Origin: Erodium maritimum
Lineage: Eukaryota; Streptophyta; Magnoliopsida; Geraniales; Geraniaceae
DNA length: 64,000 nt
Reading direction: 5' to 3'
Assembly (NCBI GenBank): GCA_963921825.1
Contig: OY997589.1
Location: 53,252,546 to 53,316,545 of the forward strand
Numbering within the stretch: position 1 is the stretch's first letter; the number at the start of each line of letters is the position of its first letter. The position numbers and the translations under genes are program-made. The notes beneath the pieces were generated by a model. That model did not search any database, had not been told where the DNA came from, and saw only the letters and a list, made by a program, of their open reading frames with translations. Positions 1 to 10,059 of the stretch are shown piece by piece.

Positions 1-1259
1 CCACCAGGAAGCAATTAAAGGCCAAACTTTCCATGATGTAGAGCAATGTAGCAAAATATTATTTTCATCTTCTAGGTCCCAGAGACATATATGGCAAATT
101 AGGTCTTGCAGAGATAGTGATAGGCCTCTAGCTTCCAAAAAACATTTAGAGGGGATGGCATTATGACAAGCAAGCCAAGAGAAGGCTGTAATCTTAGGAG
201 GAAGTCCTGGGATCCAAAGTAGAATGCTCCATTTAGAGGTTGAGGAAGATTGGGAGCCTTGATGCTCTAATAGTGAATACAATTTTCTGATAGTGAAGCC
301 TTTAGGATCCCATTCCCAAATGAGAACATCCTCTTGATCTGTAAGCCTAAGACCAATTAGAATTCTAGAAAGAGTAGCCCAATCTTGCTCAGCTCTGCTC
401 ATAGGGGATCTTCTAAAGTCCAATTCCCATGAAGATCCATTCCAGGCTTCTAAGACCAACATGTGTTTTGATTGAGAAAGAGCAAAAAGCCTTGGAAATA
501 GATGTTTAAGAGCAGTATCCCCCCACCAAGCATCAAGCCAGAAAAAGACTGTCCCCATTTCCCACTTTCCAGTGAAGGCCTTTAGAGCCAAACAATTCTT
601 CAAATCTTTGCTCCTTGATTAGATTTAGGATATGAGCCATGAAACTGGATGATCCTACTTCAATAAAATTAGATAGGTCCCAATCTTTATTCCCCCAAAA
701 ATATTTACCAAAAATGACAATTTTCCATAGAGCATTTTTCTCTAATGCAAATCTCCACCACCATTTCGCTAATAATGCCACATTCATACTAGATAGATTT
801 CTTATGCCTAGCCCTCGATCTTTTTTAGATTTCTAAACCTTCCCCCAATTGATTTTGCAACAACCTTGACCTGAGAGTTTTCCATGCCATAGAAATTTTC
901 TTTGCCATCTCTCCATACTCTTGATAACACTTTTGGAGCCCTCAGAACTGAGAAATAATATAGGGGTAGTGCTCCCAGAGTAGATTTAATCAAGGTGATT
1001 CTTCCCCCCAAAGATAACAGTTTTGCTTGCCACATGCCCAGAGAGTTTTTGAAATTCTGTACTATTGGCTCCCAAGTATGAATTTTGTTTGTATTGCCCC
1101 CTAGAGGAAATACCAAATAGATAATAAGTAGTGAGACTACAGGACAATGCATAATAGAATTTATAATCAACTCTTCCCCTTCAGACAGGTTCATAGGGAT
1201 AATTTGGGATTTTTCCTAGTTGACTGCTAAACCTGAGGCTGAGCAGAACATGGATAGGG
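1..1259 (-). pseudogene. LINE E ORF2, C-terminal part (RT end and zf-RVT)
   Basis: The minus strand reads in several frames as the end of the RT domain and the connection region: [20 protein letters not shown] and LALPLYYFS-like text at about 950-1050, [13 protein letters not shown] near 770, and [17 protein letters not shown] near 560-620. From about 530 to the window start it reads as zf-RVT (GLPPKITAFSWLACHNAIP, then paired cysteines near 60-110). Frameshifts occur near 530, 790 and 1090. In active relatives this region lies between the polymerase core and the end of ORF2; here it is a relic. The reading resumes across the LTR insertion at 4952. Confidence 0.8.
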
Positions 1260-1417
1260 TGTAAAGACCGAGAAAAGTTTAACGTTTAAATTATTAAATA
1301 ATAACGTCGAGGTTGGGAACGTGTTTGTTTTCAAAAAAAAAAAAAAAAAAAATTGGGTCGGACCGGATCCGACCAGCAGACCCGCCGCAAACCACATACC
1401 CGGCCCAAAGCCCGACC

Positions 1418-1452
1418 TATAAAAGGTGGGCATTAGGGTTCTAAAACCCTAA
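1418..1452 (+). promoter_or_regulatory. Candidate LTR promoter: TATA box and telo-box
   Basis: TATAAAAGG at 1418-1426 is followed 17 bases later by AAACCCTAA at 1444-1452 and then a pyrimidine- and CpG-rich leader. TATA boxes and the AAACCCTAA telo-box are established plant promoter elements, the latter common near transcription starts of translation-related genes. The position about 160 bases inside the LTR fits U3 ending here. Function is inferred. Confidence 0.5.
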
Positions 1453-2140
1453 TCCCCACTTCTCCTTCTCCTTCAGCCGCCCCTCTCCTCTCCCGAACCC
1501 GATCCTCTCCAACTCCGGCGACCTCCCTTCCCTCCGGCGACCTCTCCCCAACTCCGACCCTCCTCCCTCACCGAGCCCCTCCATCTCCGGCCACTTTCCT
1601 CCCATCTCCACCACCGTGCCTCTTCCCCTTCGATTCGCCGCCGCCCTCACGCCTCCATCGCCGACCCCTCCTTCATCTTCTCCTTCGTTTCCCTCCCGAC
1701 GCCGTCCCTCTCGATTCCGGTCGTCACCTCCTCCGTCCGACCACGACAGCCACCACCCTTCCTTCCTCTCCGGCCCTCTCAGCGCCACCGTCCCTCTCCC
1801 CTCACCGAGACACCGTCGCCGCCCCGAACAGCCACCTTCGTCCAGTTGTGTCTCCGGCCGTGTTCAACACCGAGCCCATCTCTGCCTCTTTCCCCCGTCG
1901 GCGCCGGGATTATCTACCCTAGACAAGCTCGCCGGATCTGGTGAGACCCGTCCGGATCTGAGGCGGAGTGCCCCGCCGAGCCCACGACCACCACCACCGC
2001 CGCTCCCTCCGCCGTGCTCCACAACCTCGCCTTCCACGGCGAGATTCTCACCACGAGGTTTGGTCGCCGGCGGCGTCTCCGTCGGTGGCCGGCCAGTTTC
2101 AAAATCGAGCCCCTCGTTTTCGGTTTCCCGTGCAGTTCAG
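1440..2140 (+). other. C+T- and CpG-rich leader of solo LTR 1
   Basis: About 700 bases rich in CTCC, CCGCC and CGGCGACC runs, very different in base composition from the surrounding A+T-rich DNA. An open frame from 1616 to 2260 gives a Pro/Arg/Ser-rich low-complexity product of 214 residues, but it starts with GTG, matches no family I recognise and is best read as a by-product of composition. It probably represents transcribed leader (R/U5) sequence. Confidence 0.4.
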
Positions 2141-3183
2141 TTCGAATTAATTTGGATCTGTCGAGGGAAATCATATCTGTTAAACCTGTTAAAGAAATCG
2201 ATTAGAATAGAATCGGATTTGAAATTAAAAAGGAAAGTAAAACAAAGCAAAACGGATTAGATTTGATTAAGGTTTTGAAGGAAAAGATTTGGAAAATCAG
2301 ATTGGAGTGAAAGAAGGGTTTTTGGATCTGTTTTGGTTGAAATCTATATCGAGGGCTTTTGGGAAAGAAAGGATTGTAAAACGGAAAATCAGATTTAAGG
2401 AAAAAGGTTTTAAAATGAAAAGGAATTAAAATCAATTTGGTTTTAAAAACGGTTTTAAATCGAGGAGTTTGAGAATCAAATTTGTAAACGGGATTTAGGG
2501 ACGGTTGTTCAAAAACCGAACTTGATTCATTTTGGGCTCAAAGGATCGGAACAGAAGCAGATTTGAAATAAAAGGGAATTTGATTTAAAATAAAAACCGT
2601 TCTGTTTTGAAATGGACTGCTAATTGGGTTATTAATCGGATTTGGGAACGAGTCTGGAACTCTGGTTAAAATGGACTGCTAATTGGGTTTAAAAAGGAAC
2701 AAAGGCGGACTGCTGAATCGGACCTCGGGATTCGTGCATTGGGACCGTGCCTCGCATGCACCGGTTTCGGTGCTCGGGTACTCGAACCCGATTCGCCGTG
2801 ACCCCGTTTTATCCCCCTCGAGTTTAAAGGACAAATGTCGGATTTAAACTGGACAAATCGTAATCTTTAACTTAACGGTGGAACCGTTATTAATTATGGC
2901 TTTCGTGTTATCTTTAGCGTCCGGCTTCGATCGAGGTGAAGCTCGGAGGTAGCGAGCCAGAACGTCAGCAGCTAGGAAGCGTAGCGGTTGCTCTTCAGTT
3001 GAGGTAGGGAAAAGTAGCCGGATCTCGGCCCTGACTAGGGAAAGTTAACAGTAGATTTGCATGTGACACCGGGGTGTCGTGGGTTGAATAGATTTATTTA
3101 AATATTAGAAAAGCATGATACGGGGTTGTAGTGTTTATCAGAAAAGCATGTTATGGGAACTTAGTAGTTATTGAGAAAAGCAT

Positions 3184-4320
3184 GTGACACTTAGTAGTGT
3201 CGTAGGAGTAGAGAACTTAGCGATAATTGTTTTACTGGAGGCATATGACCATGCCCGGAGGTTGACTGTGAACTTATCGATATTAGGAGTACTGGAGGCA
3301 TATGATCATGCCCGGAGGTTGATTGTGAAACTGTTGATATTAGGACTGTTGGAGGCTTGGGTTAAGCCGGAGGTTGATTGTTTATTTTGGCGTCTTGGGT
3401 GGCCTTGAGAGCCTGTGTATTATTATGGTTGAGTCTTGGGTGGCCTTGAGAGCCCGTGTATTATTATTGTTGAGTCTTGGGTGGCCATGAGAGCCCGTGT
3501 TGTTAATCGTGTTTGGGTGGCCATGAGAGCCCGTACTTTACTGTTGGTGTTTTAGCTGGCTTACGTGTTAGAGTTTCGGTAAGTTGCAAGCGTGTTTTAT
3601 TGTTGAGTTTTGGGTGGCCATGAGTGCCCGTGGGGTTGTTGAAACCGTGTCTTTACCTTTGGTGTTTTGGATGGCCTTGAGAGCCCGTGTACTAAGGTTG
3701 GTGTCTTTGGCTGGCCTGACCAAGTTAGAGTCTCGGGGGGGGGGGGGGGGGGGGGGGGGGGTTGTAAGCTTTCTTTAGCTGGCTTACGAGTTAGAGTCTC
3801 GGTAAGTTGCAGGCGTGTTTTATGGTTGGTGTCTTGGGAGGCCGTGAGTGCCTGTGGGGCTGTTGAGTCCGCGTCTTACTGTCGGTGTGTCTTGGGAGGC
3901 CGTGAGTGCCTGTGGGGCTGTTGAGTCTGAGTTTTACTGTTGGTGTCTTGGTGGCCATGAGTGCCTATGAGTGTTGAACCTGTGTTGTTACTGGTTGTTG
4001 ATTTTGCTTGTGATTGTGATTGTGATTGTGGTTACCGGAGGTTGGGGGCCCGCTTCCTGAAACGGGGGTCCACGAGCACACGCGTCTGCATGTTCAGACG
4101 GGGTAGGGGGCCCGCCCGCCCGCCAATAAAGGGGTCCTGGCCGCGCGTGTGTGGTTTGGGTTTGTGAGCATACCTTGGCTGGCTTATGGGTTAGAGTCCC
4201 AGTAAGTTGCAGCATTTCCCGGCTGGCTTATGGGTTAGAGTCCCAGTAAGTTGCAGCATTTTCCGGCTGGCTTATGAGTTAGAGTCCCGGTAAGTTGCAG
4301 CATTCTTGGGTTGGCCTGAT
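3184..4320 (+). repeat. Degenerate tandem repeats in solo LTR 1
   Basis: Several interleaved repeat types: two copies of a unit with GGAGGCATATGACCATGCCC (3236 on), about ten variants of a unit with GGGTGGCCATGAGAGCCCGT (3398-3975), and three copies of GGCTGGCTTATGGGTTAGAG-type units (4177-4300). Unit lengths vary from about 40 to 60 bases. The same motifs recur in insertion 2 (6470-7110) and, in the element's sense orientation, in the internal leader of the gypsy element at 35560-36184. Confidence 0.75.
3735..3761 (+). repeat. Poly-G run of 27
   Basis: An uninterrupted run of 27 G within a repeat unit where related units have a short GT-rich stretch. It could be real slippage or a sequencing or assembly artefact. 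Confidence 0.9.
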
Positions 4321-4354
4321 CGGGTTAGAGTCCCGGGAGGGCGTTCTTGGCAGC

Positions 4355-4440
4355 TGGTTTGCGATCCTTTGTGATCTTGTTTTGGTGTGCGATCCTTTGT
4401 GATCTTGGTTGGTGTGTGATCCCTTGTGATGTTGTTTGGT
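4355..4440 (+). repeat. Short tandem repeat, GCGATCCTTTGTGATCTTG type
   Basis: Three diverged copies of a roughly 28 base unit containing GCGATCCTTTGTGATCTTG. The equivalent place in insertion 2 (7847-7945) has four more regular 27 base copies. Confidence 0.75.
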
Positions 4441-4951
4441 GTTGCGTACTTCTTTTGAGTCCTTGGAAGAGGTCGTCAATCGTTGTGTCAGGTCTACTTT
4501 ACGTGTCAGAGTGTTGAGTCGTTCGAGGAAGGTCACCGTGGGTGTTTGTCAGTCAGAGTACTTGGGTTGGGGACAGTGATCCCCGGGGTTGAGTTTGTTG
4601 TTGGTTTTACCGGCTTGTCTGCTAATTATGCCGTAGTCAGTCTGTTATCCGTGGTGGTGAGTGAACGCTCACCCCTAGCTTCTTTTCCTACAGGTACTGT
4701 TCGTGGTACGGACTAGGTGAGCTCTCGAAGCTTGTGGAGCTAGGAGCGGAGTCTGGGTTTTTACTTTTTAGTCTAGCGACGGATACCTCGCCTTTTTGTC
4801 TGCTTGTGGGACGTTTTATTTTGAGTTGTAATTATTCTTTTGTTGAACTAAACTGGTTTTGTAAAGTGTTCTAAGGGAAAAGGTTTCAAATTGTTTTCTT
4901 ATTTTAAACGTTTGCGTCCCGAGTTCGATTTACTGAAATTGGGGCGTGACA

Positions 4952-5500
4952 TAGGGCATATTTGAGGCATCTGACTTGATTAGGGATGACTTCAATGAAG
5001 AAGATTGAATCATCTGCAAACTGTAGGTGGGAGATTATAGGACCAGTAGGATATGATTTAATCCCATGGAATAGATTTTTGTGTATCCCAGCTCTCATAA
5101 TCTGGTTTAGCCCTTCTGTCACTAGAACAAAAATAAGAGGAGAGAGTGAACACCCTTGTCTAAGGCCTCTGGACATTTGGAAGTCTTTACTAGGGGAACC
5201 ATTGATTAGTACTGAAATGGACGCTCTGAAACAGGAGATCATCCATAATTTCCACCTTGAACCAAAGCCCATTTTGGTGAAGATTTGCATTACATAGCAC
5301 CAACTGACACTATAAAATTCTTTTTGGAAATCTGCTTTGAATATAAGGGCCTTTGTCTTTGATTTCTTGATATAAATCACCACTTCTGAAGCTATTAGGA
5401 TCCCATCTATAATCAGTCTCCGTACTAAGAAACGTATTTGCTCATCTCCCACCAAGTTGCACACTACCATTTTAAGTCTTGTTGATAGTACTTTTGAAAG
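4952..5500 (-). pseudogene. LINE E ORF2, RT palm segment
   Basis: Between the two LTR insertions the minus strand encodes the RT core: KADFQKEFYSVSW (first catalytic Asp block), SRGLRQGCSLSPLIFVL, and LQFADDSIFF with the FADD catalytic pair. Intact relatives read KADLEKAFDKVSW in the first block, so substitutions have accumulated. The open reading spans most of 4952-5500 and joins the neighbouring segments exactly when the insertions are removed. Confidence 0.85.
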
Positions 5501-6469
5501 TGTAATAACCACTTCCGGTCAACGCCAGTCAAACCTGTGAAAAACAGGAAAATTTAAAAATTTTGAGCAGACACTGAATTGAACCGGAATTGGACCCCGA
5601 GGGTCATACCGGACTTAAGTTGACTCCGTTATTGACCAAAGTGAGTTCCGGGGGACTCAGGGCAACTTTCTGATCGTTTTGGGAAATGTTGACTTTTCGC
5701 TGGAAAAGTCAACCGAGTGACGTTTTGGTCCATTCGAGGATCGTTTTGGATCCAAAAAGCTTAGCCGTCATTGCGGCGGTCTTAGTTGAGCCGTTTCTTT
5801 GTAGCCAGTGAAGTTTCGTAATTTCTTGGAAAAAGTGCCCGTTCGGGGCCCGAAACGTCCGAATTTCGCGAATCTGATTGGAAAATATCTAGGAGATATT
5901 TTCCAAAAGGTGTGGGACCCTTTTGCCACATGTCACACAAGTGGTGGTGTTAGGTTTATTGTACAAAACAAAAGATGGGACTTGATGGTTAGTTTTGTAA
6001 GTATGGAAAGTGTTGTATTTTTGAAAAAATACAAAGATGAAAGGCATAGTGATGTTCGGCCATTTTTGTGAAAAAGGGTGAGTTTTAGAGAGAGAAAGTA
6101 GATAGAAGGAAGAGAGAAGAAGAGATAAAAAGAGAAGTGGCTTGGGGGATTTGTGACGTTTCTCGTTCATCAAGCCGTTGGATCGTCTCAACGATAGAAG
6201 ATTCAAGCTCACACCGTCATTCTCTACGGTGAGCACCTAACCGATTTTCGTTTTGGTACATTTGAAATTTAGGTTTTGAGTTTAAACGGTTTGATTATGG
6301 TTGGGTTTTGGTTAGAATTGGTTTAAAGATTGAATGGTTGAGGTTTGGGGTTCGTTAGGAACGTTTTGGGGCAAAAAGGGAATTTTGCCATTGTGGCCGT
6401 GTGGGGCCCACGTGCTCGGGTTTTGTGTTCGGGTGGTTTAAAACGTTCCCCGGACCATTTATCCTTAAG

Positions 6470-7110
6470 AGCCCGTGTATTATTATCGAGTTTTGGGTGA
6501 CCTTGAGAGCCCGTATTATTATTGTTGAGTCTTGGGTGGCCATGAGAGCCCGTGTTATTATTCGTGTTTGGGTGGCCATGAGAGCCCGTACTTTACTGTT
6601 GGTGTTTTAGCTGGCTTATGAGTTAGAGTCTCGGTAAGTTGCGAGCGTGTTTTATTGTTGAGTTTTGGGTGGCCATGAGTGCCCGTGGGGTTGTTGAACC
6701 CGTGTCTTTATTTTTGGGTGTTTTAGCTGGCTTACGAGTTAGAGTCTCGGTAAGTTGCGAGCGTGTTTTATCGTTGAGTCTTGGGTGGCCATGAGTGCCC
6801 GTGAGGTTGTTGAACCCGTGTCTTTACCTTTGGTGTCTTGGGAGGCCGTGAGTGCCCTTGGGGTTGTTGAGCCCGTGAGTTATGGTTGGTGTGTCTTGGG
6901 AGGCCGTGAGTGCCTGTGGGGCTGTTGAGTCCGTGTTGTACTGTTGGTGTGTCTTGGGAGGCCGTGAGTGCATGTGGGGCTGTTGAGTCCGTGTTGTACT
7001 GTTGGTGTGTCTTGGGAGGCCGTGAGTGCCTGTGGGGCTGTTGAGTCCGTGTTTTACTATTGCTGTCTTGGGTGGCCATGAGTGCCTGTGGAGTGTTGAA
7101 CCTATGTTGT
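6470..7110 (+). repeat. Tandem repeats in solo LTR 2 (GGCCATGAGAGCCCGT and 58 bp units)
   Basis: Copies of a unit with GGGTGGCCATGAGAGCCCGT at 6480-6840 grade into a regular 58 bp unit containing GGAGGCCGTGAGTGCCTGTG at about 6836-7070 (four copies, two almost identical). They correspond to 3398-3975 in solo LTR 1. Confidence 0.8.
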
Positions 7111-7209
7111 TGTTGTTTGTTGAACTTTGCTTGTGATTGTGATTGTGCTTGCCCGAGGTTAGTGACCCAACTGTGTGCCGGGAAGTAGTTCGAGTCCCGG
7201 TAGGTTACG

Positions 7210-7757
7210 AGCATTCCTTGGTTGGCCTAACCAAGTTCGAGTCCCGGTGTGGATTTTAGCAGGTTACGAGCATTCTTTGGCTGGCCTGACCAAACTCGAG
7301 TCTCGACAGGTTCTGAGCATTCTTTGGCTAGCCTGTTCCGTGTCCGGATCCCGAAAGGTTATGAGCATTCTTTGGCTAGCCTGATCCGTGACCGGGTCTC
7401 GGCAGATTACGAGCATTCTTCGGCAGGCCTGATCCGTGTTCGAGTCTCGGCAGGTTGTAAGCATTCTTTGGCTAGCCTGATCCGTGTTCGAGTCTTTGTC
7501 GGGGAGTGGTGTGGATTTTGGCAGGTTACGAGCATTCTTTTGCTGGCCTGACCAAACTCGAGTCTCGACAAGTTATGAGCATTCTTTGGCTAGCTTGTTC
7601 CGTGTCCGGATCCCGAAAGGTTATGAGCATTCTTTGGCTAGCCTGATCCGTGACCGGGTCCCGGCAGGTTACGAGCATTCTTTGGCTGGCCTGATCCGTG
7701 TTCGAGGCTCGGCAGGTTGTGAGCATTCTTTGGCTAGCCTGATCCGTATTCGTGTCG
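7210..7757 (+). repeat. 48 bp tandem array, about 11 units, with higher-order period
   Basis: Units start AGCATTCTTTGGCTAGCCTG and most are 48 bases. Two units carry a 24 base longer tail (GTGTGGATTTTGGCAGG type), and the unit order Gln-like, TTCCGTGTCCGG, GACCGGGT, GTTCGAG repeats, giving a higher-order block of about five units present twice. Because 48 is divisible by three, frames stay open with a 16-residue period on both strands; these are not taken as genes. Confidence 0.85.
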
Positions 7758-7846
7758 TTATAGGAGGTCGTCAATGGTTGTGTCGGGTTTACTTTACGAG
7801 TTTGAGGTTGAGTCTTGTGAGGGAGGTTACTTGGCAGCTGGTATGC

Positions 7847-7945
7847 GATCCTTTGTGATCTTGCTTGGTGTGCGATCCTTTGTGATCTTGTTTGGTGTAC
7901 GATCCTTTGTGATCTTGTTTGGTGTACGATCCTTTGTGATCTCGG
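7847..7945 (+). repeat. 27 bp tandem repeat, four copies
   Basis: Four near-perfect copies of a 27 base unit containing GCGATCCTTTGTGATCTTG, in the same relative position as 4355-4440 of solo LTR 1. Confidence 0.85.
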
Positions 7946-8456
7946 GTTTTGCGTGGCGGTCCTTGAGTCCTTGGAAGAGGTCGTGATCGTTGTGTCGGGT
8001 CTACTTTACGCGTCAAAGTATTGAGTTGGTCAGGGAAGGCAACAATGGGTGTATGTTCAGTCAGAGTACTTGGGTTGGGGATGGTGTTCCCCGGTGTTGA
8101 GTTGTTGTTGGTGTTACCTGCTTTGTCTGCTAATTATGCCGTAGTTAGCCTGTTATCCGTGGTGGTGAGCGAACGCTCACCCCTAGCTGCTTTTCCTATA
8201 GGTACTGTTCGTGGGACGGACTAGGTGAGCTCTCGGAGCTTGTGGAGCTAGGAGTGGAATCCGGGTTTTGTTTTTTGAGTCTAGTGACGGATACCTTGTA
8301 CTTTTGTCCACTTGTTGGGACGTGTTTTAAATTGTAATTATTATTTTGTTGAATAAATGATGTTTTTAAAGTGATCTATAAAAAGGGTTTCAAAAATGTT
8401 TTATTATCTTAAATGTTCGCGTCCCGAGTTCGGTTTACTGAAATTGAGGCGTGACA

Positions 8457-10032
8457 GAAAGGATTTTGTATGGGCCTCCAATGAGACTAATTGGCTTGTA
8501 GTCATTAAAGGTAAGGGGGGGGGGGTCTTTAGGGATAAGGACCAGAAAGGAAGAATTGATTCCTTTGCCCAGCTGACCTGAATTGAAGAACTCCTGTAGG
8601 AATAACATGAAATCCCCTTTGATTATATCCCATGCTGCTTGGAAGAATCTTATAGAAAAACTATCAGGGCCCGGAGCCTTGTCCTCAATGCAGGCTAGTA
8701 AAGCCTGTAGCACCTCTTCTTCTAGAAATGGTCTCTCAATCCATTCCTTTTCTTGAGCTGAAATAGAATTGAAGGGAAGCTCTTCTAATTCAATAATATC
8801 TGTATTGTTGTTTTGAAAACAGTTCTGAAAATGATGTGTAGCAGCAGCTTTGATTAAGTCAGGTTCAGTTAGGTTATCCCCATTGACACATATAGATATC
8901 ATCCTTTTATTGGACCCATTGAAGTTTGCTATTCTGTGGAAATAATTAGAAACCTTGTCTCCATCATCAAACCATTTCCTTCTGGATTTATGGCTCCATA
9001 ATTTGGCTAACAGCTTGTACTTCCTGATTAGTTCAGCCTTAAGAGCCCCCCTTTCTGAGCTTTCTTGATCTGAAAGTAATCTGGATTCAATAGTACTATC
9101 CAGATGATTGATGGCTAAGGTCAATTGTTGTATTTGAGTTTCTAGGAGGCCATAAACCTGTAGGTTCCATTGCTTGAGACCCGCCCTCAATAATTTTAGC
9201 TTCATCCATAATATATATTGTGGGGAGCCTTAGATATGATAGCTGGACCAGAATGTAGTAATTGTAGGCATGAATCTAGCTACTTCCAACCATATATTAA
9301 GAAATTTAAATGGTATTTGATCCCAATCCAGAACTTTGTTGTGAAGGATCAAGGGTCTATGATCAGAGATGGATCTAGGAAGATAAGATTGAGATATAGA
9401 GGGCAAGAGAGTAATCAATTCACTTGAGACAATGAACTTGTCTAGTCTGGAAGTTGTTGATCCTTGTCCAAACCATTTATATTTTCCCCCTTGTAGGGGA
9501 AGATCAATGAGCCCCAGATTTTCTAGCAATCTTTGCAAATTGGCCATCGAAGATCCACCTCTCCTCTGACTGGATTGGTCATCAACTGATGGGATGGCAT
9601 TAAAGTCCCCCCTAGAATTATTAAAATTTCAGATAGTTGTTCAGAGAGTTCTGCTCCTATATTCCTTCAAAGAGTTGCTCTGATCTGGGCATTAGTTGAG
9701 GCATAAATGTTAACAATACAACAGGGCTGGTTGAGTTGGGAAATCTCACCAAACCAGAAGAGTACTACTTGAATAGGCTTTAGAATTGATAGTGTAAATT
9801 CATATTTTTTCCACATGGAGATGATTCCACCCGAGGCCCCAACAGAGTCTATAGTAGCAGCTTCCCAATCACTAGATAGCACACACATTCTTGGAAAATT
9901 GATTGGAAATGTTTGAAGCTTGGATTCCTGTATAAGAATAAAGTCTGGGGTTTGCTTGAAGATTAAATTACTGAAGTGATTGTAATAAAGATTTATGGGG
10001 TTCTCCCCCAAAGAAGCTCCAGTGTTCCTCAT
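8457..10032 (-). pseudogene. LINE E ORF2, endonuclease and N-terminal RT
   Basis: The minus strand shows, in order and in shifting frames, endonuclease pieces (FILIQESKLQ near 9920, DLPLQGGKYKWFG near 9490, RSISDHRPLIL near 9360), the linker (SQKARRKWFDDGDKVSNYFHRIANF-like text near 8950), then the start of RT (RPFLEEEVLQALLAC, DKAPGPDSFSIRFFQ, NSSFLVLIPK near 8540-8740). The WNVRG start motif found in the intact relative is missing: the reading begins MRNTGASLGENP, so the ORF1-ORF2 junction has been damaged. Frameshifts lie near 9210 and 9600. An expanded run of ten or eleven G near 8515 falls in the RT coding stretch. Confidence 0.8.
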
Positions 10033-10059
10033 TTAGCTCCTCCAATTCCTTAAAGTGAT

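Larger units (their letters stand above)
1260..4951 (+). mobile_element. Solo-LTR-like insertion 1 (Ty3/gypsy type)
   Basis: A 3692 bp segment starting TGTAAAGACC and ending GGGGCGTGACA, flanked by a perfect 5 bp duplication TAGGG (1255-1259 and 4952-4956). It sits inside the LINE E reverse transcriptase. TG...CA ends, a 5 bp TSD, a TATA box and a long CpG-rich leader fit an LTR, and no primer site, polypurine tract or pol reading is visible inside. Its last 500 bases (conserved block around CGCTCACCCCTAGCT, then the CGTCCCGAGTTCG block) match the end of insertion 2 and resemble the LTR end of the intact element at 28195-39186. I infer a solo LTR left by LTR-LTR recombination. A short non-autonomous element without LTR pairs is the alternative. 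Confidence 0.8.
5501..8456 (+). mobile_element. Solo-LTR-like insertion 2 (Ty3/gypsy type)
   Basis: A 2956 bp segment starting TGTAATAACCACTTCCGG and ending GAGGCGTGACA, flanked by a perfect 5 bp duplication GAAAG (5496-5500 and 8457-8461). It lies 549 bases from insertion 1 in the same orientation and the same LINE gene. From about 6470 onward it shares repeat modules and the 3' terminal block with insertion 1, but its first 950 bases are unrelated to the first 2 kb of insertion 1. The start CCACTTCCGGTC is close to the start of the LTR at 36528-39186 read on the minus strand. No internal gag or pol is visible. Confidence 0.8.

Noticed and set aside
1616-2260. 214-codon Pro/Arg/Ser-rich open frame in solo LTR 1
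   Set aside because: Starts with GTG, has no recognisable domain and follows from CpG/CT-rich composition of the LTR leader.
7249-7858. Open frames on both strands over the 48 bp array
   Set aside because: They stay open because the repeat unit is a multiple of three; products are periodic and match no family.
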